64,000 nucleotides of DNA from contig VZQC01006319.1 in assembly GCA_009823505.1 (NCBI GenBank), forward strand, positions 1,868,861 to 1,932,860, in the 5' to 3' direction. The position numbers were made by a program, and so were the translations under genes. This stretch comes from Rhizomys pruinosus (Eukaryota; Chordata; Mammalia; Rodentia; Spalacidae). Below are positions 21,847 to 32,652 of the stretch, in pieces; within the stretch, counting starts at the first letter, position 1, and every line of letters begins with the position of its first letter. A model generated the notes under the pieces. That model did no database searches, was not told where the DNA came from, and was given only the letters and a program-made list of their open reading frames with translations.

Positions 21847-22247
21847 GAAGTCTCAGGTTTGACCTCGTAAATGTATTCTAGACATTTTGAAAGTTTTGGT
21901 CATGCTCCTTAAAATTTTTTTTCCCTCATGCATGGCATTTTTTGTTCTTTCAACTTTACCCTACAGCCCTGAAATTTCATTCCCTGTAATGTCCATTATT
22001 GATGATTTCTGTTATGGCTTTATCAGAGCGACCAACTTCATTTGAAGTATTTCTGCAAGGTTCTTATTCTATGTTACAAACACCTTGCTGGATATTTTTC
22101 TCTGTATTTTGTTTATTTGCCTCCATTTACGGACTGTCTCATTCCTTTGGAGACTGTTTTGTCAGGGTCTTGAATAGAGCTCCTTCATTCATGCATCTGA
22201 CTATTTGATGTTCCTATTTAATCAGTAATTCTTTTAAAAGTAGGGCT

Positions 22248-23273
22248 CTCCAAATATAATACTAAAGTCTATATAAGCTGGGTAATTGAGTAAAATATAT
22301 TAATACAGGAGAGCTCTGTTATCAGAAATGGATTATTCAGCCAAGGAGATGTTGGCTAGGGGATCCAAGCTCCCAAAAAGATAAAGGTTTTTTTGCCAGA
22401 AAACTGGAATATCTGCAAGAAGAGAGGCGGTAAGGCCCTGCTGTTGAAGACCTGGTGTGAGCATGGGAAAGATATATCAAGACCACACTTGCAAGTATAC
22501 AGTTGGCCTCTGGAATGCCAGAGAGTGTTGCCAAAGGCCACTAAATCAATAAAGCAAATATTGGTCTCCTTGAGTCAAGCAAGACTCTTCCGTCAGCATC
22601 AGTTACACCTCACCTGCCTGGAAATATGGTGCAGCAGTGGCAGCCAAATGTCTGTATATCCCAAATCTAATTGGCTATTAGCTCTCTCCTTGGAGGAATA
22701 ATTCAGGGCTGATGCCACAAGCTTAAGTCCTCTAGTGGTTAGGAGATGTTATAAGCCAAAGTAAGACCTTGTCAGGTTTTACAGAAAAGCTATAGTCCAT
22801 GGATTAGCATACCATCCAAACATCTGTATCAACATAACCTACCATAATAATTAGTATGGTTTAAATGCCTGTATCTCTAACTGCTTGTGCTTCATCAGTA
22901 GGAGTAAAAGGTTATTCCAGGATAAACTGCCAACCCATGAAAGGAAACAGCCTGAACCGATCAGAGTCCAAAACGACATCTCCAAAGAAAGTAGACTGTT
23001 TGGCTTCTCGCCCACTTGTGTCCCTTTTCTAAAGCCTAGGGAACAATCTGTGGAAAAGGGGGCGTGGTAGAATGTAAGGGTTGCGACTGGGGTGAACTCT
23101 GAAACTACAGAAACATAGACTGAACTCTTATTTGATCAACATGATAGTACATATAAGCTCCCCCAGCTGGACAATGGGGGCCTCGGGTTGTATAAGTTTG
23201 AAAATAACTACTTGCAAATTGGTTTTACATGAAGGATGCCTGTATTCATTACTTACGACCTATTATAAAAAAA
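22248..23273 (+). mobile_element. Unidentified retroposon 'repeat X', longest copy
   Basis: About 1,026 bp ending in an A tail and flanked by a 12-bp duplication AAAAGTAGGGCT (22236-22247 and 23274-23285), in the leader of the minus-strand L1. A second, 5'-truncated copy is at 5052-5960. It matches no B1, B3, L1 or LTR pattern that I can see. A 102-codon frame (22393-22701) is partly shared with the other copy, but shared open frames are also seen on the opposite strand, so coding is unproven. Confidence 0.75.
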
Positions 23274-24070
23274 AAAAGTAGGGCTTCCAATGATTTCGAA
23301 GATATTTGAGCTTTCCTTGTAGTTTTGGATCCCTTCTAGGAGAGCTGGTAGTTGGGGATGAGTCTGGGGCAGTGTTTATGTCATATTCTTCATGTTTCTT
23401 TGTTATTTTTGTACATCTGTTAGACTGGGTTTGTTGTTTGGTTTTGGCTTTCCCCTATTCCAACACTCTTTGGCTATTTTGTTTTCTCTGATTCTTCCTT
23501 GAGGGTTATCTGCCCAAGACTTAGCCATGGGGGCTGGAGAAACTGGTGTTGAATGTCAAATGGACTCACTGAGGTGGTCCTGCCCTGGCTATTTCCCAAC
23601 AGGACCAAGAATGGGGTCATGCATCGAGCCCCAAACAGACAGGTTGGGTTAGAGCTCTATCACCCCTCAGACTCTGTGATCCCACTGGGGGCAGACCACC
23701 AAACATCAGACATACGACAGTGTAGGTGCTATCTAGGGGCTGTGGTTTGTGTCATGGGCCCAAAGTAACCTCTGGATCGCAGCTGTACAGACGGCCAGTC
23801 CTGAAGCAACCACAGGAACCTCAGATGTAAAAATCCTGTGCCTCCAACCCCCCAGTCTCTCAGGGGAACACAAGTCCCCAAGCTTGAGCCCCAGACTGAC
23901 CTCAAGAACATTAACACAGAGGAGTGAAGGGACTGGTTCTGTGATACTCTCTGGACCCACTAGAGCAGAAGCTCTGTTCCCACAGTGCTCTCTAGTCCCA
24001 CAGAAGCTGAACGTCTAGACCTGAGATGCTCTTTGGTCCTGCTGAAACCAGAGCCCTGGACCTGCATGGT

Positions 24071-24240
24071 ATCCTTTCTGCATCCTTCTATCTTGTGGTG
24101 GCAGCTAAGACATCAAGCCCTGGGAGTCTGCAAAGTGGACGCCCATATCTTGTTACTGATTTTTGTGTTCTTAGTTGGAGTACTTTGGATTTTTCTCCAT
24201 TTACAATGATGTAGGCTAACATTTGTCATCTGTGGCCATC
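24071..24240. other. Unassigned boundary sequence between two L1 copies
   Basis: Possibly the outermost 5'UTR of the preceding minus-strand L1. No distinct feature is seen. Confidence 0.3.
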
Positions 24241-24661
24241 TTCTGTTGCAGTATGGTCCTACTGTTCCCAAAGGAGATGATCATACCATTCCTATCTTTG
24301 AATCTGATTATATCATGAATAAAACTATTGATTTATATATGCTGAATCATCCCTGCATTGCTGGAATAAAGCCAACTCATTCATGATAAATGATCTTTTT
24401 TAATATGACTTGGAATTTGATGTGCCAGTATTTTATTTACAATTTCTGCATCCATGTTGATTAGGAAGATCACTCTGTAATTTTCTATTCCCCCCTGTAT
24501 TTATCTGGATTGGTTATAAAAGCAATACTAGATTCATAAAAAAGGTTTGGAAACCTTCTATTTTGTGGGATAATTTAAGTACTATTTATGTTCTTATCTG
24601 AGGTTATAGTGGAATTCTGTAGTGAATCCAGCTTTTCCTGACTTTTTTTTAGTTGGGAAAT

Positions 24662-24892
24662 TTAATTAAAATATTTTATTTATTAATTTTTATTTTATGC
24701 GTGAGTCTATCACCTGCATGTATGTACCCCTGTTGTGCTATGCCTGTGGAAGTCAGGAGAGGGTGTCAGATTCCCCCAGTTCGCCAGAGTTATGGACAGT
24801 TATTAGCCAACATGTGAGTGTTGAGAATTTAAACCCAGATCCCCTGCAAGAGCAGCCAGTGCTCTTAACCACTGAGCCATCTCTTCAGCCCC
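24662..24892 (-). mobile_element. B3-type SINE
   Basis: Reverse B3 with a T-rich tail at left and a 'ccatctcttcagcccc' head at right. An old form without the 17-bp duplication. Confidence 0.88.
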
Positions 24893-25357
24893 TCAGGAAG
24901 ATTTTTTTTTAATTAATACTTCAGTCTTATTTCTGGTTATAAGTCTGTTTCATTTATTTATTTTTCATAGTTTAATTCTGTTATTCTGTATGCATCTGAA
25001 AATTTATTCATTTCTCATAGCTTTTCCAATTTAGTGGAATATAAATTTTTAAAGTATGTCTTTAAGGCTTTTTGAATTTCATTTGGTATCTGTTGTAATT
25101 CTCTTTTCATTTCTAGTTTGATTAATTTGTGTTTTCTCTTCCTTTCTGATAATTTGGCTGAGGGTTAATATTGTTTGTGTTTCCAAAGAATCAGCTCTTT
25201 GTTGCATTGATTCTTTGTATATTTTTGCATTTTGGTTTATTTTATTGATGTCAGCCCTCATTTTGACTATTTCTCCCCCTTTATTATTTTAGAGTGTTGT
25301 CCATTCTTTTTCCTAATTAATTGATTAATTTGAGATCTGTAACTTTTTGTTTTCCAG

Positions 25358-25491
25358 TTTTTTTTGACACAGGGTCTCCCATAGCCCCAGTTACCATGGA
25401 ACGTAGAACAGGCTGACCTCATTTCAGTGAGCTTTGCCTGCCCTTACCTCCCCAGTGCTGGGATTAAAGGTGTGAGTCACCACACTTGGCT
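25358..25491 (-). mobile_element. B1 SINE (diverged)
   Basis: Reverse B1: 'gacacagggtctcccatagc' through 'gctgggattaaaggtgtgag'. Confidence 0.85.
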
Positions 25492-25751
25492 CTAATTTTT
25501 TAAATGTCCATCCTAAACATTATAAACTTTTGCTTTAGAACTGTTTAATACTGCCCCATAGATTTTTACTTTGTTGTATTTTCATTTTCATGCAATTCTA
25601 GGAATTTTAAAGTTTTTCTTCTTGATTCTTCAGTGAGTCAATCAATGTCTGTTCCTTAAACTCCCTGAATTTGTCTAGCTTCTGAAGTTTACACTGCTGT
25701 TGATATCTAGGTTTATTCCATTATGGATAGATAAACCACAGGATGGTATTT

Positions 25752-25966
25752 TAATTTTAACTTTTTTCTGTGTATGAGTATATTACCTGCATGTATAAGG
25801 GCACCCATATCATGCAGTGCACAAGGAGGTCAGAAGAGGGCATCAGATCACCCAGAACTGGAGTTACAGACAGTTGTTAGCCACCATGTGGGTACTGGGA
25901 ATAGAACCTGGCTCCTCTACAAGAGCAGCCAGTGCTCTTAACTGCTGAGCCATCTCTCCAGTCCCA
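25752..25966 (-). mobile_element. B3-type SINE
   Basis: Reverse B3 with 'gttagccaccatgtgggtac' and 'gagccatctctccagtccc'. Old form. Confidence 0.88.
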
Positions 25967-26263
25967 GTATTTTGATTTTAATATACTTATTGAGACTTGC
26001 TCTATGTCCTAATATGTGCTTGACTTTGGAGAAAGTTCCATGGGCTGCTAAGAAGAATGTGTGTTCATTAGGTTTGGGGTGGAATGTTCTGTATATATTT
26101 TAAGTACATTTCATTTATGATTTGTTAACTCCAAGGTTTCTCTGTTTAGTTTTTGTCCAGATCACCTATATGTTGGTGAGGTTTGGATATTAAAGTCAGC
26201 CACTACCCTGTGTTGGGGGTTAATCTATGGTTTTAGATCTAGTAGTATTCATTTTCTAATTTT

Positions 26264-26423
26264 TAATTTTTTTGGGGGGTGTTTGTTGACTCAGAGTCTC
26301 CCCATAACCCCAGCTGACCTGGAACTTACTATGTAGACCAGGCTGACCTTGAATTCACAGAGATCCACCTGCTTCTGCCTCCTGAGGAATGGGAATAAAG
26401 GCGTGAGCCACCATGCCTGGCAT
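26264..26423 (-). mobile_element. B1 SINE (diverged)
   Basis: Reverse B1, core 'tatgtagaccaggctgacct', ending 'gcgtgagccaccatgcctgg'. Confidence 0.88.
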
Positions 26424-27077
26424 AGTGACCTTTCTTACTGGTTCTGACTAGTTTGATTTGAAGACCATTTTCTCAGACCTTAAAAAAGCTGCTCCTGATC
26501 CTTTCCTAGTTCCATTTATTTCCAACACCTTTTTCTTTTCTTATCCTTTTACCCTAAAGCTGTTGTTGATGATGAGGTGTATGATTCTTGAAGGTAGCAA
26601 AAAGATGGGTCCTGTTTTCTAATCCAATCTGTTAGCTTGTGCCTTTTTATTGGAAAAATCAGAGTTATTACTGATAGGTAACCATTAATTCCTGTCATTT
26701 TCATGTTTTTGTTGTTTCTTAGATCTCTTTTGATTAACTGTCCTGGTGTTGTTAACATATTTCCTGTGACACGTTAGGTGTGTTTTGCCCTGTCTTAATC
26801 CTGACCTATTCCTTCCAATATCCTCTCTAGACTGGTCATACATAATTACTGAGTTTTTAACATCAAAAGCATTTATTCTCTTTTAACATTAATAGATAAT
26901 TTTGCTGGGAATAATAGTCTGAATTGATAGTTGTTTGTTTGTTTGTTTGTTTTTTTCCAGAACTTGACTACATTTCTAGACCTTCTGGCTTTAAAAGTTT
27001 CTCTCAAATAATCAGGTGTTATTCTCCCATACAGATATGGATGACTTAACCATCCTCTCTTGCAGCTTTCAATACCT

Positions 27078-27311
27078 AAAAATTTAAATATTTTATTTAT
27101 TATTTTTGCTTTATGTGTATGAGTGTATTGCCTGCATGTAAGTGCACTTGTGTGGTGCAATGCCCACAGAGGTCAGAAGGGGGCATTAGATCCTATGTAA
27201 CTGGAATTATGGGTGATTTTTAGCCACCATGTGGGTGCTGGGAATGGAACCCAGGTCCCCTGCAAAAAGCAGCCAGTACTCTTAACCACTTAGCCACCTC
27301 TCTAGCCCCCT
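27078..27311 (-). mobile_element. B3-type SINE
   Basis: Reverse B3 inserted within L1 ORF1. 'gccaccatgtgggtgctggg' and the head 'cacctctctagcccc' are clear. Confidence 0.9.
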
Positions 27312-27359
27312 TTGTCTCTGTTTTTAATGTTTTAAATATAATGTGTCATGGACATTTTA

Positions 27360-27524
27360 GTTTTGTTTTGTTTTGTTGGTATTTTTGAGACAGGGTCTCC
27401 CTTTTAGTCCTTTTTAGCTGGCCTGGAGCTCACTCTATAGACCCAGCTGGCCTTGAACTCACAAAGATCTGCCTGCCTCTGCCTCCCAAGTGCTGGGATC
27501 AAAGGTATGCGCCAGCACGTCCTG
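27360..27524 (-). mobile_element. B1 SINE
   Basis: Reverse B1 with a (TTTTG)n tail at left. Confidence 0.9.
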
Positions 27525-28004
27525 CGGAAGTTTCTTTTTCAGTCCCATTTACTTGGATGTGTGTGTCTTTCTCTAGGTTTGGGAATCTGTCATTTATGAT
27601 TTCCTCGACATGCTTACCGTGACTTTCCTGGGTTTTCCTCCCTCCTTCTGTGCCTGTGACCCGAGCATTTGGTCTTTCCATGGTGTCCCACATTGCGTCA
27701 GTGTTCCAGCCATACACTTTTCTTAACTTCTCACTAACCTGCATGGCATGACCCCATCTCTCTGCCTCCTCTTTCGGTCCTGAAGCTCTGTTTTCCACCT
27801 GATCCATTCTACCAGCGAGGCTTTCTGCCGAGGTTTTTATTTGACTTGGAGTTTTTCATTTCCAGCACCATTTCAGTTTGACTTTTCTTCAGCATTTCTC
27901 TTTCTTGTTGAATTCTATTTTCATGCCTTGGATTGACTACCTTATTTTATTCATTTGCTTTTATTTCTTCTTTGAGTTATTTGAACATAGCTGTGTTAGA
28001 TAGG

Positions 28005-28378
28005 TTCGGTTCTCAACCCGACACTCCTGGGTAAAAGGAACCTTGATTGGGGAATTTCTTCCATTGGGCTGCCCTGTGGCCATGTCTGTGGGGCATCTTC
28101 TTGATTGTTGAGTGACAGCCCACTGTGGGTGGTGCCATCCCTGGGCAGGTGGTCCTGCATTATATAAGAAAGCAGGCTGAGCATGGGCCAGGGGAGCAAG
28201 CCATAAGCATCATTCCTCTACTACCTGCGCTTCAGCGCCTGCCTCCAGGTTCCTGCCCCGAGCTCCTGCCAAGGCTTCCCTGGATGATGGACTGTGCTGC
28301 AAGCCAAATACCCCCCCCCCCACCGCCCAAGTTGTTTTGGATCAGTGTGTTCATCGCAGTAACAGAAAGTAACTAGAA
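28005..28378. mobile_element. Rodent repeat with inverted-repeat-like ends (DNA transposon-like)
   Basis: A recognisable rodent interspersed sequence: 'cccactgtgggtggtgccat', 'tataagaaagcaggctgag', ending 'atcgcagtaacagaaagtaa'. Its right end is the inverse of the left end of 14830-15120. A poly-C tract lies at 28311-28321. The class is tentative. Confidence 0.5.
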
Positions 28379-28666
28379 CTATAGTTGTGAACTTTCGAAA
28401 TCTTTGTCTAGAAGTTCTTCCCGGTCATTGTCATTAGGGGCCATTCCTATCAGATTAAGTTTTGGAGAGATGTGCTATCTTGCGTTTTCCTGTTTTTGTT
28501 TCTGTGCTGAGATGTGACTAATTGGTCTATTTTGCTGGTTGAGTTTTCCCTTTTTCTTTTTTTGAAGTCACCTTTCTTCTTTCAGCAGAGGTGTTTACAA
28601 TGTTCAGGAGAGGACTACCTCTTAGTGGGGTTGAGATGTCACTTTCCTATGTTGGTCTGGTAATGG

Positions 28667-28770
28667 GGGCTGCAGGCTGTACCCCAAGGTGTCCTCAGTA
28701 GGGCTGCAGGCTCTACCCTAAGGTGTTCTCCATGGGGCCACATGCTGTACCCCAAGGTGTCTTCTGCATG
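28667..28770. repeat. Tandem repeat, three units of about 34 bp
   Basis: Units start at 28667, 28701 and 28735, each beginning GGGC and containing a 'taccccaaggtgt'-like core, with a few substitutions. Confidence 0.9.
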
Positions 28771-28945
28771 TCAGCTGCAGCCTGAGGCTACTTGGGCCAG
28801 ATGCCTGGAGTGAGTTTTTGTTCAGGTGGTATAGATGGTGCTAGGTTTCCAGACCATGCAAGGCTCCTAACACCGACCCAGGAGCTGCTGGAGTGAATCC
28901 GGCTACGATGTTGACCACAAACCTGTGGCCAGTGGAGCCGAGGAA

Positions 28946-29139
28946 TGTACACAGCACTAGTCAGCACCGTGGGAACACAAGGCCTGTTCACAGCACTAGT
29001 GAGCACCGTGGGAGCCAAGGACTGTACACAGCACTAGTTAGCATTGTGGGAACACAAGGCCTGTTCACAGCACTAGTGAGCACCGTGGGAGCACAAGGCC
29101 TGTACACAGCACTAGTGAGCACTGTGGGAGCACAAGGAC
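28946..29139. repeat. 39-bp minisatellite, five units
   Basis: Units begin at 28946, 28985, 29023, 29062 and 29101, with one unit of 38 bp. The core is 'cacagcactagtgagcac'. Alternate units share TGTACACAG or TGTTCACAG starts, suggesting a higher-order dimer. Both strands stay open through it. Confidence 0.95.
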
Positions 29140-29280
29140 TGTAGCTGTGATCTTCTGCACCTCTGGACAAGGAGGACTCAGATGTTACAGGATCTGGAAA
29201 GAAGCTTCTCCAAGTCTTTGTCTTAATTTTTTTTTTCTATTTAAAAATATTCTGATTTTTTTTTTTTTTTTTTTTTTTTC

Positions 29281-29430
29281 CAGGAGAGGTAGCACATGCC
29301 TTTAATCCTAGCACTCGGGAGGCAGAGGCAGGCGGATCTTTGTGAGTTCAAGGTCATCCTGGTCTACAGAGTGAGTTCCAGGACAGCTGGAGCTACAGGA
29401 GGACCTTATCTCAAAAAAGCAAACAAACAA
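29281..29430 (+). mobile_element. B1 SINE
   Basis: Full B1 from 'aggagaggtagcacatgcct' to 'ccttatctcaaaaaagc'. It is preceded by a T run (29256-29279), which is unusual on the head side and may be the remains of another retroposon. Confidence 0.9.
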
Positions 29431-29767
29431 AATTCTGTTTCTATTATTCGTTCTTTTGGTTCCATGTAACTGTTAGGTCTGGGCTTCCCACAATCCCAAG
29501 GCACACAGACACCCACTTCCTCCAGAGGCTGTCAATCTTCTGACCTGTTGCTCTGTACCTGAGGCCCTGCCCCATGGCTATAAGTGGGTGGGCCCCAGGG
29601 GCCATCTCTCTCTGCCATGCTGCTCTGTTCCACCCTGTGTCTGCAGGCAGCCCCTGCTGGTAATCCCACATGGAAGGAAATCATGTTCCTGGCATGACTT
29701 AAGCCTCAGGTGCCTTTTTATCTGGGGGCTGGGATTGTGAGGCCCTTTTTATAACCTAATACTTTGT
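29431..29767. other. GC-richer unassigned segment
   Basis: No match to the repeat families recognised elsewhere here. It might be an outer L1 5'UTR or an LTR fragment. A minus frame (29444-29671) has no recognised homology. Confidence 0.3.
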
Positions 29768-29925
29768 TTTACTTTTTGTTTTGTTTTGTTTTGGAGACAG
29801 GATCATACTACATAGCCCTAGCTAGCCTAGAAGGCACTATATAGATTAGGGTGGCCTTGAACTCACTGGAATCCAACTGCCTCCACAGTCCTGGGATTAA
29901 AAGCGTGCATAACCGCTCCTGATTC
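29768..29925 (-). mobile_element. B1 SINE (old)
   Basis: Reverse B1 with a (TTTTG)n tail, 'ggagacaggatcatactaca' and 'cctgggattaaaagcgtgc'. Confidence 0.85.
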
Positions 29926-30125
29926 ATTTTTCTTGAATTTTTGATCAAAATTTTATCTCATGCTCTTTGAAGCAGACTTCAAACCAATATTACTCAGAGG
30001 GGTTTTATTTGGCTGTTATTTTTATTTTTATTGAATTTTTGCACAATATAATATTATGGTTTTTTTGATCCCCTTTGGAGGAGTCTTAGAAACAGCTGAT
30101 GACATATTCTGTCATGAAGAAGAGA
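29926..30125. other. Unassigned AT-rich sequence, possible LINE-1 3' end (-)
   Basis: It contains 'tttattgaatttttgcacaa', similar to the ends of minus-strand L1 3'UTRs elsewhere in the window. Confidence 0.35.
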
Positions 30126-30640
30126 AAATGATTATAAATACATATGTTCTGATGTTTGGTGAACCCAATTTTATTAAAAAATATTGCTTGACATAAATGG
30201 ATGGCTAGATCCACATCCAATAATAGTAAGCGACTTCAGTATTACACTATTATCAATATAGTATCATCCAGACCAATAAACAAACAAAAAACATCATATT
30301 ACAAGGCCAGTGTTACCGTGATGCCACACTGTATTAAAACACACCACCAAGAAAGAGAAAGCTGTCAACGAATTTCCTTGATGATCAAGGGCAGAGAAAT
30401 GTTCAGCAAATTCTAGAAAACTGAATTAAGAACTCATTGAAAAGATCACAAACTGTGATCGGGTGGGTTTCCTTCCAGCCACATGGGGATGATTCAGGAT
30501 ATCTATCTACATCAATGAACTTAATCCAGCACATAAATTGAGACAGGGACAGAAAATCACCTGATCATCTCTAAACACACAGAAAAGGCTTCTGACAAAA
30601 CTCAAAGTCCCTTCATAAGAAATACCATTTACATAAAGTG
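30126..30640 (+). mobile_element. Old LINE-1 ORF2 fragment with internal deletion (paralogue of 4536-4985)
   Basis: Endonuclease-region sequence (about 30155-30275) is joined to RT-region sequence (about 30300-30615) with the same missing middle as 4536-4985. Confidence 0.7.
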
Positions 30641-31884
30641 ACTAAGAGATCGTTTAGTCCGGAGCCAAATATGAATGACCAGGGTCCGGGAACACAGATT
30701 CAGTTTTCCCCAAATTCCATGTTTCAGCATGGAAGCAGTTTCATGAGGTTTTTATAGTAACAGAACAAAGAAAAGTCATAAATCAAGACAAATACATTGA
30801 TGAATACATTCAGTAGGCAGATCATAGCAAGGGGGCAATAATCATCATAGGTCTCAGCTCCTACCTGAAGTCATTCTTTTGGTTGGTGGAACTATTTCTT
30901 TCTTAAGCTAATATATTTTATTAGTCACAAGATGTTACAGTCAGAAACAGAGGTGGGAATGAGTGGCTATTTGGGGGCTAAGGATACCCCAAGATAATTG
31001 CAAATAAGCTCTGGGCCAGCAATATTCCAAACTGTTAATCAGTTGGCCAGCCTTGCAGGGAATTCAGTTCAAGGTGTAGGATTTATCTGGGAACTGTCAT
31101 TCAGAGTTCCCCCTGTTGGCCAAGCAGCACATTTTGAGCCTGCAGGGGCCAATATTTATTCCCACATTGCTAGGAAGGCTCATTCCTAGAATCTGACTTA
31201 GATGAGGCTCAGTTGTGGGCAAGACAGCAGCAACCTTCAGGAAAGAGGTAATAAGAAAGGACGACCAAGGTGTCCTATATAGTATAATTAGTCTGAATAA
31301 TAATAATAACAATTAAGCAATATCTACATTTTACTAATAAAATGAAATGGACAATACTACAATGACTCTTTTGAGAGTCCCATTTCCATTTCTAAAATAA
31401 AAAGAAGTAGTTAATTATCCCCTCAAGGCCTATAAAATTCCAATATTCTAACAAATTTGGTCTGTTGTTTCTATTAATGTTATTAGTATTTGTTATGTAA
31501 ATGAAGACATTCTTGTTAGAAAGAAGTTTAAAGAATACTATATTGTTGTGTAATTTCTTCTATAATATGTTTCATTTATTTTTCCAAACTAAATCTAGTA
31601 TGATACCAGTATAATAAAACAGATGAAGTTGTTCTCCACAGATAAGAGCTACTCCAGTTAGAGCAAAGCACTCCATTTGAGGTTATAGCTGTAAAGTCTA
31701 ACTGATCTAAAGAAAAACCAGATTAAAAGATAATAGATTACTTTAACTACTCCAATACAAGCAAAGTAGTTCATAGAGTACAAATAACTGTAAATACGAA
31801 GGGAAACACAGTCTTCTTTTCTTAATGTTTGCTTCCTTAATCTGTTACATTTATTCCATTAGGCTAAGAAATGTTCTCAATTAT
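30641..31884. other. Unidentified 1.2-kb AT-rich block
   Basis: No SINE or L1 motif is seen. 30655-31210 is more complex and contains 'ggtccgggaacacagattca'. 31300-31884 is about 70 percent A/T with no long frame. An old LTR or LTR-retroelement interior is possible, but I cannot support a family. Confidence 0.35.
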
Positions 31885-31952
31885 CTTAATTATCTTAATT
31901 TTAAGTGCAATAATCCCTTTATATGTCACACGCAAATATTATATCAGATACA
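31885..31952. repeat. Left copy of 68-bp duplication flanking a B3 SINE
   Basis: Identical to 32278-32345. The sequence begins cttaattatc and ends atcagataca. Confidence 0.95.
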
Positions 31953-31956
31953 TTCT

Positions 31957-32277
31957 CAATTATCTTTTTTTTTTAATTTTTTTTTAAATTTTTTATTTAT
32001 TTATTTATTTATTTATTTTTTTTTTTTTAATTTTTTTTTTATTATTTATTTAATGTTTCTGTATGTGTATGAATGTATTGTCTGCATGCAGGTCTGCGCA
32101 CCCGTGTCGTGCGATGCCGCGGAGGTCAGAAGACGGTCTCGGATTCCCCTGGAACTGGAGTTCTCCTGGAACTGGAGTCACAGACGGTTCTTAGCCGCCA
32201 TGTGGGTGCTGGGGATCGAACCCGGGTCCTCTGCAAGAGCGGTCGTCGCTCTTAACCGCTAGGCCATCCCTCCAGCC
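31957..32277 (-). mobile_element. Young B3-type SINE with long AT-rich tail
   Basis: Reverse B3, head at 32277. The long tail (31968-32050) is made of T and TTTA runs. It has the 17-bp internal duplication and keeps many CpG sites, so it looks recent. It is flanked by a 68-bp direct repeat. Confidence 0.92.
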
Positions 32278-32345
32278 CTTAATTATCTTAATTTTAAGTG
32301 CAATAATCCCTTTATATGTCACACGCAAATATTATATCAGATACA
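32278..32345. repeat. Right copy of 68-bp duplication flanking a B3 SINE
   Basis: Exact repeat of 31885-31952, starting directly after the SINE head. Confidence 0.95.
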
Positions 32346-32424
32346 AAGAACCAAAGAAAAAAGTGTCAGATCCAGATCGTGATGGTTAATGGTTTGGAAG
32401 AAAGAGCGGTTTTTGTCTTTTTTT

Positions 32425-32652
32425 TTGTTTTTAAATATTTATTTTTTAATTTTATGTGTATGAGTATATTGCCTGCATGTATGTAAGTGCATCTGTGTCA
32501 TGCAATGCCCCTGGAGGTCAGAAAAAGGTGTAGGATCCCTGGAACTGGAGTTAAAGGTAGTTGTTAGCCACCATGTAGGTGCTGGGAATTTAACCTGGGT
32601 CCCCTTCAAGAGTAGTCAGTGCTCTTATCTGCTGAGCCATCTCTCCAGCCCC
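32425..32652 (-). mobile_element. B3-type SINE (older)
   Basis: Reverse B3 without the 17-bp duplication. Head 'gccatctctccagcccc'. Confidence 0.9.

Larger units (their letters stand above)
16340..24070 (-). mobile_element. Old near full-length LINE-1 on the minus strand
   Basis: From left to right: ORF2 C-terminus (16340-17090), post-RT and RT (17280-19300), linker and endonuclease (20240-21050; the minus frames at 20477-20677 and 20656-20862 show HxTxxKID-like and 'SDKIDFKPK' motifs), ORF1 (about 21060-22240), and leader/5'UTR (about 23286-24070). Insertions include a CT microsatellite, B1s, B3s, an RPS26 retrocopy, an inverted duplication and repeat X. All frames are broken. Confidence 0.8.
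24241..26760 (-). pseudogene. LINE-1 ORF2 remnant (second minus-strand L1)
   Basis: It runs from mid-RT (about 24241) up to the ORF2 start. The minus frame 26549-26758 shows the N-terminal 'PIKRHKLTDWIRKQDPSF' stretch of the endonuclease domain. Frame 25079-25261 corresponds to the endonuclease-RT linker. It is 3'-truncated, and B1 and B3 insertions interrupt it. Confidence 0.75.
26761..27860 (-). pseudogene. LINE-1 ORF1 remnant (second minus-strand L1)
   Basis: The frame 27499-27807 carries the RRM-region motif 'MWDTMERPNARVTG' and 'INDRFPNLEKD'. The frame 26873-27160 carries the C-terminal 'FPAKLSINVKRE' stretch, a conserved L1 ORF1p motif. A B3 and a B1 lie between these pieces. Confidence 0.85.
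28379..29250 (-). mobile_element. LINE-1 ORF1 start and 5'UTR (second minus-strand L1), with tandem repeats
   Basis: The leader-like region upstream of ORF1 on the minus strand becomes GC-richer to the right. It holds three 34-bp units (28667-28770) and a 39-bp minisatellite (28946-29139). Confidence 0.5.

Noticed and set aside
22393..22701. 102-codon frame in repeat X, partly shared with 5151-5375
   Set aside because: Opposite-strand frames are equally shared and the similarity includes many non-synonymous changes, so coding is not supported.
28788..29170. Repetitive open frames on both strands with a repeating protein-like pattern
   Set aside because: They are the translation of a 39-bp minisatellite whose unit length is a multiple of three. 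No start context or homology supports a gene.
31825..32262. 145-codon open frame
   Set aside because: It crosses AT-rich sequence and a reverse B3 SINE. The C-terminal part is translated SINE.
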